Positions 10,810-19,644 of a stretch of DNA of 64,000 bases are shown in pieces. The DNA is from Thiemannella venezuelensis. Lineage in GTDB: Bacteria; Actinomycetota; Actinomycetes; Streptosporangiales; Streptosporangiaceae. The DNA is taken from contig NZ_JACHJJ010000023.1 of assembly GCF_014203605.1 (NCBI RefSeq), positions 1 to 64,000 on the forward strand, given 5' to 3'. Made by a program: the position numbers and the translations under genes. The notes under the pieces were generated by a model, which was given only the letters and a program-made list of their open reading frames with translations, searched no databases and was not told where the DNA came from. The first letter of the stretch is position 1. Each line of letters starts with the position of its first letter.

Positions 10810-11475
10810 TCAGCGCCGACGACTCCCGGGTTCCCCAACACCGGTGCCGGCGAAGACGAGACCGAGTTCGTAGGCGAGAACCGCCGCCTGGGTGCGGTCA
10901 CGGGCGCCGAGCTTGTCCAGGATGTTGCCGACGTGCGTCTTGACCGTCTCCGTCGTCACATGCAGGGCTGTTGAGATCTCCGCGTTGTTCTGCCCGAGCG
11001 CGATGTGCCGCAGGACGTCCAGCTCGCGTGGGGTCAACCCGACCGGCATGCGCGGCTCAACCGTGCCGAGATGAGGGGAGGCGATGCGACGCAGCGCGTC
11101 GGGGAAGAGCACCGTGTCGCGTGTGTGCACCAGCCGGACGGCCTCCACCAGCTCGTCGGCGGGCGCGCGTTTGAGCACGTAGCCGGAGGCGCCGGCGCGC
11201 AGGGCGCCCCAGACCAGCTGGTCGTTCTCGAACGTGGTGACCACGATGACGCGCGTCGCCGGGGAGTGGCGGGCGAGTTCCCGGGTCGCGGCCAGGCCGT
11301 CCATGAGGGGCATGCGGATGTCCATCAGCACGACGTCGGCGCCGGTGCCGGCCTCGACGGCTTCGCGGCCGTCGGCCGCCTGGCCCACCACTTCGATGTC
11401 GCCGTGGAGGGAGAGCATGGTCGTCCAGCCCGAACGGATCAGTTTCTCGTCGTCGGCCAGGACGACCCGGATCAC
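10810..11475 (-). CDS. LuxR/NarL-type response regulator
   Basis: The 221-residue protein has an N-terminal receiver domain with acidic pocket ADDE, phospho-acceptor Asp in VVLMDIRMP (about residue 53) and Lys in YVLKRA, then a NarL-type helix-turn-helix (LTPRELDVLRHIALGQNNAEIS to VKTHVGNILDKLGARDR). It is translated from a GTG that overlaps the stop of the histidine kinase (GTGA), so kinase and regulator form a coupled pair. The divergent membrane-protein gene at 12615 is a likely target, by position. Confidence 0.92.
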   Translation of the reverse strand: MIRVVLADDEKLIRSGWTTMLSLHGDIEVVGQAADGREAVEAGTGADVVLMDIRMPLMDGLAATRELARHSPATRVIVVTTFENDQLVWGALRAGASGYVLKRAPADELVEAVRLVHTRDTVLFPDALRRIASPHLGTVEPRMPVGLTPRELDVLRHIALGQNNAEISTALHVTTETVKTHVGNILDKLGARDRTQAAVLAYELGLVFAGTGVGEPGSRRR

Positions 11476-12527
11476 AGCGGCAGCCTCGCCTGAACGCGCC
11501 ACGTCCCGTCCGCCTCCTCCCAGGTGCACGTCCCTCCGGCCAGGCGGGCCCGCATGCGCATGCCGGTCAGGCCACGCCCTTCCTCGTCGGAGGTGCCGAT
11601 GGTCGTGTTGGCCACGGTCAGAACCAGGTCGGCACCGACGGCGACGTCGAGCGTGACCGGGCCGTGCCCGTGACGCAGGGCGTTGGTGAGCGCCTCCCGC
11701 GCGATGGCGAAGGCCGCACGCGAGGTCGCGACCGGGACCTTGCCGAGGTCGGTGACGCTCGCGTGCACGTCGAGGCCGCGGGTGAGCGCGTCGAGCGCCT
11801 CCAGCGTGGGCGCCTCGGCCGTGATGCCGTCGTCGAGCACGCTCAACAGCACGTCGAGGTCCTGCTGAGCGTGGCGGGCGGTGGCCGTCAGATGGCCAAG
11901 CGACTGTGCGGCGAGTGTGGGCTCGGTTCGCTGCAGCGCCGCCTGGGCGGCCATGGCCTGCACGAGGACGACGCTGAGGGCGTGGCCGACGGAGTCGTGC
12001 AGTTCCAGGGCAAGGGTCTGGCGGCGGCCGAGTTCGTCGATCACGCGTGACGGCTCGCTGTGCAGCAGCCGGCGCGCCGCCCAACGTTGGCCGAATCCGG
12101 CGGAGACCATCGCGGCCAGTACGGTGGCGGCGAGCAGGAGCACCTCGGCCGACTCACCGGGCCCCTCACGCGGCGGTCCGCCGAGCGGGATCAGTCCGGG
12201 AGACAGCGCCAGCAGGCCCGCGCTGAGCGTGGCGCCGCCGTACAGGTGCAGGCTGGCCAGGGCCACCAGGTAGATGCGGTCGGCCCGCTTGGGCACGTCG
12301 ACGTCAAGCAGTTCCGACAGCGCGGCCATCTCCAGACGCCGCATCACGGGCGTCATGGCGAGCAGCACGGAGGCGGGCAGGCACGCCGCCCACAACACCA
12401 GCACGCGCCCCGGCGTCACCTCGGCCAGGATCGGCAGACCGAGCGCCACCGCGACCGGAGTCAGCAGCGCGGCACCCAGCAGTTGGTAGATCCCGGCCCG
12501 CACGGCCCGGGCGACATGGCGCCTCAC
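11472..12527 (-). CDS. Sensor histidine kinase (HisKA_3 type)
   Basis: 351 residues from the GTG at 12527. Four hydrophobic segments fill the first half, followed by the dimerisation/phospho-acceptor helix with His in LALELHDSVGHALS and a C-terminal ATPase domain (AIAREALTNALRHG). The N box is present, while the G box is short (GRGLTGMRMRARL). This is the layout of NarL-partner kinases such as DesK-like proteins, which often sense membrane or cell-envelope state. It overlaps the response-regulator start by 4 bases. The start is uncertain: the open frame extends far upstream, and GTG 12527 was chosen because it just precedes the first membrane helix. Confidence 0.85.
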   Translation of the reverse strand: MRRHVARAVRAGIYQLLGAALLTPVAVALGLPILAEVTPGRVLVLWAACLPASVLLAMTPVMRRLEMAALSELLDVDVPKRADRIYLVALASLHLYGGATLSAGLLALSPGLIPLGGPPREGPGESAEVLLLAATVLAAMVSAGFGQRWAARRLLHSEPSRVIDELGRRQTLALELHDSVGHALSVVLVQAMAAQAALQRTEPTLAAQSLGHLTATARHAQQDLDVLLSVLDDGITAEAPTLEALDALTRGLDVHASVTDLGKVPVATSRAAFAIAREALTNALRHGHGPVTLDVAVGADLVLTVANTTIGTSDEEGRGLTGMRMRARLAGGTCTWEEADGTWRVQARLPL

Positions 12528-12614
12528 GCCGACCGACGTTAGCCGACGCCGCGCCGGGCGCACTCCCTCCCCAGGGGGAGGCGGCGCGGCCTGGTCGTTT
12601 CTAGCGTGAGCGGC

Positions 12615-13247
12615 ATGACGACAACTGATCGGACGGCCTGTACGGCGCCATCGCCCACGGTGACCGCCGGACCACAAGGATCCACCGGGGCTGCTCCGCT
12701 TGGTTCGCCGGCGACCATCGGGCGGCTGCGTCACGCGTGGAGGGCCGCTCATGCCCCGGCGACCGGGGTTCCCCGCTGGGCGCGAATCGCCGCCTATGCC
12801 GTCCCGCTCACTGTACTGCCGTCCAGCCTCTGGCGACTCCCGGCCGCGTTCAGCGACGGGATGGCGGTGGGCGAGCGAGCATACATCGTCTTCCTGTCGA
12901 TTCTGTCGGAGCTGGTGGCGTTCACCGCGGTCGGGCTGGTCGCCACCTGGGGCGAGCGATTTCCACGCTGGGTTCCCGGGCTGCGCGGCCGCAGAGTGCC
13001 GGCGCCCGCCGCTGTCATCCCCGCCGCCCTCGGTGCCGGGATCCTGACGGTCTTGTGGACCGCCTGCTTCGTCACTCAGTTCGCCGGAGTCACCCTGCGA
13101 GGCGAGCCGATTCCCGCGAACTTCCCCGCACAGGCAGGCGGCTGGGAGACGGCGATCTTCTACCTCTGCTACCTCCCGCTTCTGCTGTGGGGACCACTGC
13201 TCGCCGCCGTCGCCTACGCCTACCACCGACGCCGCCGGAACCGCTGA
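12615..13247 (+). CDS. Integral membrane protein divergent from the two-component system
   Basis: About 210 residues with a polar N-terminal segment (residues 1-55) and four hydrophobic helices: around PLTVLPSSLWRL, VFLSILSELVAFTAVGLVA, PAALGAGILTVLWTACFV and YLCYLPLLLWGPLLAAVAYAY. I do not recognise the family. The start may be ATG 12615 or the in-frame GTG 12606; neither has a good ribosome site, and a leaderless transcript is possible. Its head-to-head position with the kinase/regulator pair suggests it is their target. A short inverted repeat lies between them (12566-12582). Confidence 0.6.
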   Translation: MTTTDRTACTAPSPTVTAGPQGSTGAAPLGSPATIGRLRHAWRAAHAPATGVPRWARIAAYAVPLTVLPSSLWRLPAAFSDGMAVGERAYIVFLSILSELVAFTAVGLVATWGERFPRWVPGLRGRRVPAPAAVIPAALGAGILTVLWTACFVTQFAGVTLRGEPIPANFPAQAGGWETAIFYLCYLPLLLWGPLLAAVAYAYHRRRRNR

Positions 13248-13567
13248 TCTCGCTGGCACAAGCGCTGTGTTCCGCACGCTACCGAGCCGAGGCCCGCGGC
13301 TGGGGACATGTTCGGGAGCGGAGGGTCTACGACGCCACCATGCCATCGGTGACACTCGATCTTGCTGACGACACGTCCGCGCATTCACTGACAGCAAGTC
13401 CGCGCGCAACATCCGGCGCGCCCCACCGGCCGCCGGGCGGCGCCGTCCCCGGCGGGAAAGTCCTGAAAGCTGTCCATTTTGGTGAAAATCTCACTCCGTG
13501 AGCTATAAGCGGTGTCCCCCCGGAAAGGAAGGCCGGAAGCTGACGCCGCACGGAGGGAGACGTCGTC
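13248..13567. other. Intergenic region upstream of the catalase gene
   Basis: 320 bases without a supportable gene. The last 100 bases hold the 13476-13489 inverted repeat and a TATAAG element (13504-13509). Its A/T-rich patches contrast with the surroundings and mark it as a promoter region. Nothing convincing was seen in 13248-13440. Confidence 0.5.
13476..13489. promoter_or_regulatory. Candidate operator of the 551-residue catalase gene
   Basis: Perfect inverted repeat ATTTT-ggtg-AAAAT, followed 14 bases later by TATAAG (13504-13509), which could be a -10 element. The symmetry and A/T richness resemble Fur-family operators (CatR/PerR/FurA type) that commonly control actinobacterial catalases. 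No regulator gene adjoins it, so the identity of the binding protein is inferred only. Confidence 0.4.
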
Positions 13568-15223
13568 ATGACGGACGTGTCGAGCAGGGGTCCGCAGCCG
13601 GGGGACGAACGCCCGGTGCTGACCAACCGGCAGGGACACCCGGTCTACGACAACCAGAACCAGCGCACGGTGGGCGCCCGAGGGCCCGCGACGCTGGAGA
13701 ACTACCAGTTCCTGGAGAAGATCAGCCACTTCGACCGGGAACGCATCCCCGAGCGGGTGGTGCACGCCCGGGGCACGACCGCCTACGGCTACTTCGAGGC
13801 CACCGGTCTCCTGGGCGACGAGCCGATCAGCCGCTACACCCGGGCCAAACTGTTCCAGGAGGCGGGCAAGCGCACCGACCTGGCGATCCGCTTCTCCACC
13901 GTGATCGGCGGCCGGGACTCCTCCGAGGCCGCCCGGGACCCGCGCGGCTTCGCGGTGAAGTTCTACACCGAGGACGGCAACTGGGACCTGGTGGGCAACA
14001 ACCTGGCCGTCTTCTTCATCCGGGACGCCATCAAGTTCCCCGACGTGATCCACGCGCTCAAGCCCGACCCGGTGACGTTCCGCCAGGAGCCCAACCGGAT
14101 CTTCGACTTCATGTCGCAGACGCCCGAGGCCATGCACATGCTGGTCAACCTGTTCAGCCCGCGCGGCATCCCCGCCGACTACCGGCACATGCAGGGGTTC
14201 GGCGTCAACACCTACAAGTGGGTCAACGACCGGGGTGAGACGCACCTGGTCAAGTACCACTGGATGCCCAAGCAGGGCGTGCGCAGCATGACCGCCGCCG
14301 ACGCGGCGGCCGTACAGGCCGGCGAACTCGGGCACGCCACCAAGGACCTGCGCGAGGCCATCGACCGCGGCGAGTTCCCCGAGTGGGAGCTGCTGGTCCA
14401 GATCATGACCGACGAGGAACACCCCGAGCTGGAGTTCGACCCGCTGGACGACACCAAGGTCTGGCCCGAGGACCGGTTCCCGGCCCGGCCCGTCGGCAAG
14501 ATGGTGCTCAACCGCAACGTCGAGAACAACTTCGCCGAGAACGAGCAGATCTCCTTCGGCACCGGCGTCCTGGTCGACGGGCTGGACTTCTCCGACGACA
14601 AGATGCTGGTCGGCCGGACCTTCTCCTACAGCGACACCCAGCGCTACCGGGTCGGCCCCAACTACCTGCAGCTCCCGGTCAACCAGGCCAAGAACGCCGA
14701 CGTGCGCACCAACCAGCGCGACGGCCTGATGACCTACCACGTGGACGGCCGGGGAGAGAACCCGCACGTCAACTACGAGCCCTCGATCACCGGCGGGCTG
14801 CGCGAGGCGCAGTACCCCACGCACGACGAGCAGGGGCCGGCGATCACCGGGCGGCTCACCCGCAAGCGCATCCCCCGGACCAACGACTACCTGCAGGCGG
14901 GCCAGCGCTTCCGGCTGATGGAGCAGTGGGAGCGCGACGACCTCGTGCTCAACTTCGTCACGCTCCTGTCGCAGTGCGACCGCCCCGTCCAGGAGCGCAT
15001 GGTCTGGCACTTCCTGCTGGTGGAGGACGAGCTCGGGCTGCGGGTCGGCGAGGGGCTCGGCATCGGGCCCGAGGACGTCGCCTACCTGGAGCCGCTGGCG
15101 GGCCAGGACCTCACCGACGAGGACCGCGAGCGGTTGTCCCGGCTCGGCAAGAACGGGCCGCGCGACGTCACCGGCCTGAGCATGACCCACTGCGTGCCCG
15201 ACGAGCGCGCCGCGACGGTCTAG
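13568..15223 (+). CDS. katA: Monofunctional haem catalase
   Basis: The 551-residue protein breaks down hydrogen peroxide. The distal histidine lies in [15 protein letters not shown] (about residue 75), the distal asparagine in [11 protein letters not shown], and the haem-ligand tyrosine in [17 protein letters not shown]-type features are not resolved by eye. The C-terminus runs about 50 residues beyond the small-subunit catalase core. GGAGGGAGACGTC precedes the ATG. A terminator follows at 15245. A second, larger catalase at 39333-41405 has a different promoter type, suggesting separate control: peroxide-responsive here, general stress there. The symbol katA is by similarity only. Confidence 0.93.
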   Translation: MTDVSSRGPQPGDERPVLTNRQGHPVYDNQNQRTVGARGPATLENYQFLEKISHFDRERIPERVVHARGTTAYGYFEATGLLGDEPISRYTRAKLFQEAGKRTDLAIRFSTVIGGRDSSEAARDPRGFAVKFYTEDGNWDLVGNNLAVFFIRDAIKFPDVIHALKPDPVTFRQEPNRIFDFMSQTPEAMHMLVNLFSPRGIPADYRHMQGFGVNTYKWVNDRGETHLVKYHWMPKQGVRSMTAADAAAVQAGELGHATKDLREAIDRGEFPEWELLVQIMTDEEHPELEFDPLDDTKVWPEDRFPARPVGKMVLNRNVENNFAENEQISFGTGVLVDGLDFSDDKMLVGRTFSYSDTQRYRVGPNYLQLPVNQAKNADVRTNQRDGLMTYHVDGRGENPHVNYEPSITGGLREAQYPTHDEQGPAITGRLTRKRIPRTNDYLQAGQRFRLMEQWERDDLVLNFVTLLSQCDRPVQERMVWHFLLVEDELGLRVGEGLGIGPEDVAYLEPLAGQDLTDEDRERLSRLGKNGPRDVTGLSMTHCVPDERAATV

Positions 15224-15244
15224 AGGACCTCCGGAAGGTCCCGT

Positions 15245-15280
15245 GGCCCGGCCCCGCATCGCCCGACGCGGGGCCGGGCC
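15245..15280 (+). terminator. Terminator after the catalase gene
   Basis: Perfect 13-bp GC-rich inverted repeat (15245-15257 with 15268-15280) around a 10-base loop, starting 21 bases after the catalase stop. Confidence 0.6.
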
Positions 15281-15344
15281 CTCGACCCCGGAGTCCTGGC
15301 GGCGGAGGCGCGGAAGAACCAGGAGAACGACCACCGGCCTTGAC

Positions 15345-15374
15345 GGGAAGCGGTTCCCCGGAAAACGTTGATTC
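15345..15374. promoter_or_regulatory. Pair of LacI-type operator-like sites upstream of the sugar importer
   Basis: The first site is an inverted repeat GGGAA-gcgg-TTCCC (15345-15358); the second is GAAAACGTTGATTC (15361-15374), with the central CG typical of LacI/GalR-family operators. A TTGACG hexamer (15340-15345) could be a -35. LacI-family repressors commonly govern actinobacterial sugar ABC importers, but no such regulator gene adjoins this one. Confidence 0.4.
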
Positions 15375-15533
15375 AACCGGGCCTTGCGGGGCAGTCGGTC
15401 CTCCCAGCGCCACTGCCCGGCGGGGAACGGCTCCCCGGCGGCTGCGCCCTGCCCCGTGGCCCTGCCCCGTGACGGGTCGCCGCCGGGATCGGGCGCGCAC
15501 CGGGCTGGGACGGACGACTCCTGAGGAGGCCCG

Positions 15534-16955
15534 ATGCTCCGCAGCTCGGTGGGACCGGATCGCAGGGCGGCGGTGCGCGCCGCAACGGCACGCGGAGGCC
15601 GTGGCCCGGCGGCGGTGACCCTGTCCACCGCGGTGATCACCACCATGATCGCCGCCCTGGCCGCGTGCGGCGGGGTCGGTTCGGGAGGCGGCGGGGAGAG
15701 GAGCGGCGGCGGGGCGTCGCTGACCACGATGGGCTTCGGGCTGCCCGACGAGATCGCCACCGTCCGCGTCGACGCCTTCAAGAAGGCCAACCCCGGCATC
15801 GCCCTGCAGATCAACGAGGGCCAGTTCGACGAGCAGGCGTTCCTGTCCGCCGTCGCCGCCGGCAGCCCGCCCGACGTCGTCTACCTCGGCCGCGACCGCA
15901 TCGGCAGCTACGCGGCGCGCGGCGCGATCCAGCCGCTGGACGGCTGCGTCGCCGAGCAGGACGTCCCGGTCGGGGACTTCTACCCGGCCGCGCAGCAGCA
16001 GGTGAAGTACGACGGCAAGTGGTACGGCATGCCGGAGTTCTACAACTCGATCGTCCTGGTGGTCGGCGACAAGGCCGCGAAGGACGCCGGGGTCGACCCG
16101 GCGGAGATCGACACCTCCGACTGGGAGCGGCTGGCCGAACTGGCGGAGAAGATGACGCGGACCGAGGGCGGGAAGATCGAGCGGTTCGGCTTCTACCCGA
16201 AGCTGCCGGAGTTCCTCCCGCTGTGGGCCAAGGCCAACGGCGCCGACATCCTCAGCGCGGACGGCCGCACCTCGCGGCTGGACGACCCGAAGGCCGCCGA
16301 GGCGCTCGCCTACGCGCACCGGCTGGTCGAGGCCCAGGGCGGCTGGACGAAGCTCAAGGCCTTCACCGACACCTTCGACTACTTCGGCGAGGGCAACCCG
16401 TTCGTCAAGGACCAGATCGGCGCGATGCTGACCGAGCAGTTCGTGGTCACCGCGATGGCCGGGACCACTCCGGACGTGAAGATCACCGTGCTGCCGTTCA
16501 AGGACCGGCAGGGCAACCCGGTCAACAACGTGGGCGGCAACGCCTGGGTCGTCCCCAAGGGGGCGAAGAACCCCGACGCCGCGTGCGCCTGGATCAAGAC
16601 CATGACCGCGGCCGACACCTGGATCGCGGCGGCGCGGGCCCGCGCCGCCAAACGCGCCCAGGAGGGCAAGGCCTACACCGGCACCTACACCGGCAACGCC
16701 AAGGCCGACGAGGTGATCTTCTCCGAGATCGTGAAGCCGAGCGGGAAGAAGCCGTTCGACGACGCGGTCAAGGTGATCCGCTCGGTTCAGGAGGCCGGGT
16801 TCGTGGTGCCGCAGTCGGCGGCGGCGGCGGCCGAGTTCAAGAAGGCGTGGGAGGACGCGGCGACCCGGGTGCTGCAGGGGGAGCAGCAGCCCGCCGACGC
16901 CCTGGAACGGGCGCACACGGAGGCGCAGAAGGCCATCGACGAGGCGACCTCGTGA
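15534..16955 (+). CDS. Sugar ABC transporter substrate-binding lipoprotein
   Basis: The 473-residue protein has a long N-terminal region, a hydrophobic segment and a lipobox LAAC (cysteine about residue 44), so it should be lipid-anchored outside the membrane. The mature part is a family-1 extracellular solute-binding protein (segments such as ANPGIALQINEGQ, DVVYLGRD, GMPEFYNS and NVGGNAWVVPKGAKN), consistent with oligosaccharide or polyol import. The ATG at 15534 has GGAGGCCCG just upstream. Two permease genes follow. No ATPase is encoded, as is common in actinobacteria where one MsiK-like ATPase serves many importers. The substrate cannot be told. Confidence 0.88.
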   Translation: MLRSSVGPDRRAAVRAATARGGRGPAAVTLSTAVITTMIAALAACGGVGSGGGGERSGGGASLTTMGFGLPDEIATVRVDAFKKANPGIALQINEGQFDEQAFLSAVAAGSPPDVVYLGRDRIGSYAARGAIQPLDGCVAEQDVPVGDFYPAAQQQVKYDGKWYGMPEFYNSIVLVVGDKAAKDAGVDPAEIDTSDWERLAELAEKMTRTEGGKIERFGFYPKLPEFLPLWAKANGADILSADGRTSRLDDPKAAEALAYAHRLVEAQGGWTKLKAFTDTFDYFGEGNPFVKDQIGAMLTEQFVVTAMAGTTPDVKITVLPFKDRQGNPVNNVGGNAWVVPKGAKNPDAACAWIKTMTAADTWIAAARARAAKRAQEGKAYTGTYTGNAKADEVIFSEIVKPSGKKPFDDAVKVIRSVQEAGFVVPQSAAAAAEFKKAWEDAATRVLQGEQQPADALERAHTEAQKAIDEATS

Positions 16956-17086
16956 GCGAGCGGAGCGGGCGGGCCGACGGGCACGGCGGCGTCGTGAACG
17001 CGGCCGCCGGAGGAGGGCGCGTGCGCGGCCGGCCGTACGGCGGCGCCGGGGGAGGAGCGCCGGCGGGAACCGGAGGGCTCCGGTGA
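16952..17086 (+). CDS. Bridging mini-reading frame between binding protein and permease
   Basis: A 44-codon frame starting at a GTG that overlaps the binding-protein stop (GTGA at 16952-16955) and ending in a TGA that overlaps the permease GTG (17083-17086). The predicted peptide is glycine/arginine-rich and resembles no known family. It may serve only to keep ribosomes moving across the gap (termination-reinitiation). Coding for a functional peptide is doubtful. Confidence 0.25.
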   Translation: MSERSGRADGHGGVVNAAAGGGRVRGRPYGGAGGGAPAGTGGLR

Positions 17087-17994
17087 GGCGGCTGCGCCCG
17101 GAGACCCGGTGGGCGTACGTCTTCCTGCTGCCCTGGCTGATCGGCCTGGTGGTCTTCCAAGCAGGGCCGATGCTCGCCAGCCTGGTCCTGTCGTTCACCC
17201 GCTACGACCTCATCGGCGCGCCGGAGTTCGCCGGGACGGCCAACTACGCGCGGATGCTGGAGGACCCCAGGGTCTCCCGGGCGATCGGCAACACCGTCGT
17301 CTACACGCTCCTGCACGTGCCGCTGGCCATCGCCTTCGCGCTCGCCCTGGCGCTGGTGCTGAACCGGGTCACCGGCCGCGCCGCCGGGGCGTTCCGGACG
17401 ATCTTCTACCTGCCGTCCATGACCCCGTACGTCGCCGTCGGCGTGCTCTTCCTGTTCCTGCTCAACGGGCAGGCGGGGATGGTCAACCAGTTCCTGGCGC
17501 TGTTCGGGATCGAGGGTCCGCAGTGGACCACCGACCCCGACTGGATCCTGATGGGCATCGTGCTGATGTCGCTGTGGAACCTGGGCTCGACGACGATCAT
17601 CCTCTTCGCGGCGCTGCGCAACGTGCCGCGCGAGCTGAGCGAGGCCGCCATGATCGACGGAGCGGGGACGTGGCAGCGCTTCCGCGCGGTGACCCTGCCG
17701 ATGATCAGTTCGGCGCTCTTCTTCGTGGTGATCATCAACACGATCGCCTCGCTGCAGATGTTCGACCAGGTGTACACGATGTTCTTCGGCAACCAGGTCG
17801 CCCAGCAGTCGTACGGCGACGCGGCCCTGTTCTACGTCGTGTACCTCTTCCAGCAGGCCTTCCAGTTCCTGCACATGGGATACGCCTCGGCGCTGGCGTG
17901 GGTGCTGTTCCTGGTGATCGCGGCCATCACGCTGGTGCAGGTGAAGGTCGGCAACCGGCTGGTCTACTACGAGGCAGAGGAGCACGCCGGATGA
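17083..17994 (+). CDS. Sugar ABC transporter permease (MalF/UgpA type)
   Basis: 303 residues with six predicted membrane helices. The binding-protein-dependent permease EAA loop is ELSEAAMIDGAGTWQRFRAVTLP (residues about 186-208), where the shared ATPase docks. It starts at GTG 17083, where the mini-frame ends, with a GGAGGG sequence about 10 bases upstream, and ends overlapping the second permease (ATGA). It forms the heterodimeric membrane channel with the next gene product. Confidence 0.92.
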   Translation: MRRLRPETRWAYVFLLPWLIGLVVFQAGPMLASLVLSFTRYDLIGAPEFAGTANYARMLEDPRVSRAIGNTVVYTLLHVPLAIAFALALALVLNRVTGRAAGAFRTIFYLPSMTPYVAVGVLFLFLLNGQAGMVNQFLALFGIEGPQWTTDPDWILMGIVLMSLWNLGSTTIILFAALRNVPRELSEAAMIDGAGTWQRFRAVTLPMISSALFFVVIINTIASLQMFDQVYTMFFGNQVAQQSYGDAALFYVVYLFQQAFQFLHMGYASALAWVLFLVIAAITLVQVKVGNRLVYYEAEEHAG

Positions 17995-18899
17995 CGGCGG
18001 CGGAGCCGGTCCGGGCGCCGGGCCGGGCCGGGCCCGCCCGGGCGGCGGCGCCCGCGCCCGACCCCGCGGGCCGGGGCACCCGGAAGGTCTTCTTCCTGAC
18101 CGTCCTGGCCGCCGCGTCGGTGATCTTCCTGTACCCGTTCGTCTGGCTCGTCGTCGCCTCGCTCAAACCCCGCGACCGGACCTTCTCCGACCCGTTCCTG
18201 CCCTGGCCGGTGCCGTTCCGGCCGGAGAACTACGCGGCGGTCTGGGACGCGGCGCCCATGCTCGCCTGGCTGGTCAACACGGTGGTCGTCGGCGTCGCGG
18301 CCGCGCTGGCGGTCACCCTGTCCAGCGCCTTCGTCGCCTTCGGCTTCGCCTACTTCCGCTTCCCCGGCCGGAACCTGATCTTCGGCAGCGTGCTGGCCAC
18401 GATGATGCTGCCCGCCGCGGTCACCCTGGTGCCGACCTTCCTCATCTGGAACGCGGCGGGGCTGACCGGCACCCAGGTGCCGCTCTGGGCGGGCAACCTG
18501 TTCGGCTCGGCGTTCTACATCTTCCTGCTCCGGCAGTTCCTGCTCGGCGTGCCCCGCTACGTCTTCGAGGCGGCCCGCGTCGACGGCGCGTCGTATCTCG
18601 ACCTGTTCCGGCGGATCGCGCTCCCGCTCTCCCGGCCCGCACTGATCATCGCCTTCGTCTTCGAGCTCAAGGCGAGCTGGTTCGACCTGATGAAGCCGCT
18701 GATCTATCTCCAGGACCCGGCGCTCTACACGCTGCCCCGAGGGCTGAAGGCGGTCGTCGACCAGTTCTACCAGGGCGGCGACCCCAAGTGGGAGATCGTC
18801 CTGGCGGCGAGCGTGGTCACCACGCTCCCGCTGGTCGTCGTCTTCTTCCTCGGGCAGCGCTACTTCGTCCAAGGCATCGCCACCACCGGCCGCCGCTGA
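17991..18899 (+). CDS. Sugar ABC transporter permease (MalG/UgpE type)
   Basis: 302 residues: an alanine/proline-rich cytoplasmic N-terminus (about 30 residues) followed by six membrane helices, with EAA loop FEAARVDGASYLDLFRRIALP near residue 190. The ATG overlaps the preceding stop. It pairs with the upstream permease. A very strong hairpin terminator follows, closing the three-gene operon. Confidence 0.92.
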   Translation: MTAAEPVRAPGRAGPARAAAPAPDPAGRGTRKVFFLTVLAAASVIFLYPFVWLVVASLKPRDRTFSDPFLPWPVPFRPENYAAVWDAAPMLAWLVNTVVVGVAAALAVTLSSAFVAFGFAYFRFPGRNLIFGSVLATMMLPAAVTLVPTFLIWNAAGLTGTQVPLWAGNLFGSAFYIFLLRQFLLGVPRYVFEAARVDGASYLDLFRRIALPLSRPALIIAFVFELKASWFDLMKPLIYLQDPALYTLPRGLKAVVDQFYQGGDPKWEIVLAASVVTTLPLVVVFFLGQRYFVQGIATTGRR

Positions 18900-18962
18900 C
18901 CGGCCCGCGCCGGTCGGCCGCCGCGGCGGCGGGGAGGGTGCGGGGCGCGGGGGACACGGCGA

Positions 18963-19010
18963 AACGGTGGGGGCCGTCCTCCTCGGGAGAGGAGGACGGC
19001 CCCCACCGTT
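18963..19010. terminator. Strong bidirectional terminator hairpin
   Basis: Perfect 22-bp inverted repeat (18963-18984 with 18989-19010) around a GGGA tetraloop, placed between the converging permease and CBS genes. The flanking AAC/GTT gives short A and T ends in both directions. Confidence 0.8.
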
Positions 19011-19042
19011 GGTCGCACGCCCCGCGCGGGGCGCGCGGCGGG

Positions 19043-19459
19043 TCAGTCGCTGCTGATCGCGTCGAGCAGGTCCCCGACCGGCCGGTCCGGCAGCGCCCGG
19101 GCCACGTCGGCCAGGGCCACGATCCCGACCAACTTGTGGCCGTCGATCACCGGGAGCCTGCGCACCCGGTGCGAGGCCATCGTCCGGAGGATCTCCGCGG
19201 CGTCGTCGTCGGCGCCGATGGTCACGGCCTTGCCCTGGGCCAGCTCGCCGGCCAGGCAGGATCCGGGGTCCTTGCCCTCGGCGAGCACCTTCACCACGAT
19301 GTCGCGGTCGGTCAGCACACCCTTGAGCCGGTCGTCGGTTCCGCAGATGGGCAGGGAACCCACCCCTAGGCGCGCCATCTTCCTGGCGGCGTCGAGAACC
19401 GTCTCGTCGGCGTTCACGCACTCCGCGTTCGGCGTCATGATGTCGCGTGCGGTCGGCAT
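19043..19459 (-). CDS. CBS-pair domain protein (Hrp1-like)
   Basis: The 138-residue protein is made of two CBS motifs (residues about 8-62 and 75-132), with signatures DIMTPN, VGSLPICG, GVLTDRDIVVKVLAEG, HRVRRLPVIDG and LVGIVALAD. Stand-alone CBS pairs bind adenine nucleotides and act as energy or stress sensors; the mycobacterial homologue Hrp1 is hypoxia-induced. The start at 19459 follows GAGGAGCGAGA. The gene is monocistronic between the 18963 terminator and the divergent DUF2254 gene. Confidence 0.85.
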   Translation of the reverse strand: MPTARDIMTPNAECVNADETVLDAARKMARLGVGSLPICGTDDRLKGVLTDRDIVVKVLAEGKDPGSCLAGELAQGKAVTIGADDDAAEILRTMASHRVRRLPVIDGHKLVGIVALADVARALPDRPVGDLLDAISSD

Positions 19460-19610
19460 TCTCGCTCCTCTCGGTGGTTGCGGACTTCTGCGGCTGCCCG
19501 CCGCGGGCCCGACGAAACCCGCCGGAGCGGGAGGACCCGGGCCGCGGGGCCGGGGTTCCACGGCTGAACTGCGCGTACGGCCCGCGGAATTCCGCGCCCG
19601 ACGGGAGATC

Positions 19611-19635
19611 GTTTGCCGGACGGCGCCAGGGGTAA
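19611..19635 (+). promoter_or_regulatory. Sigma-B/F-type promoter of the DUF2254 gene
   Basis: GTTT (19611-19614), 15 bases, GGGTAA (19630-19635). This is one base from the GTTT-N15-17-GGGTAT consensus of mycobacterial SigF and streptomycete SigB. Transcription would begin close to the GTG at 19645, giving a nearly leaderless mRNA. Confidence 0.5.
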
Positions 19636-19644
19636 CGTCCTGCG

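Larger units (their letters stand above)
15224..15533. other. Intergenic region between the catalase and ABC importer genes
   Basis: 310 bases without a supportable gene. It holds the catalase terminator (15245-15280) and two operator-like sequences (15345-15374) before the solute-binding protein gene. Confidence 0.5.

Noticed and set aside
12566-12582. CCTCC/GGAGG inverted repeat as operator of the two-component system
   Set aside because: Short and G/C-only; could equally be ribosome-site sequence read on both strands.
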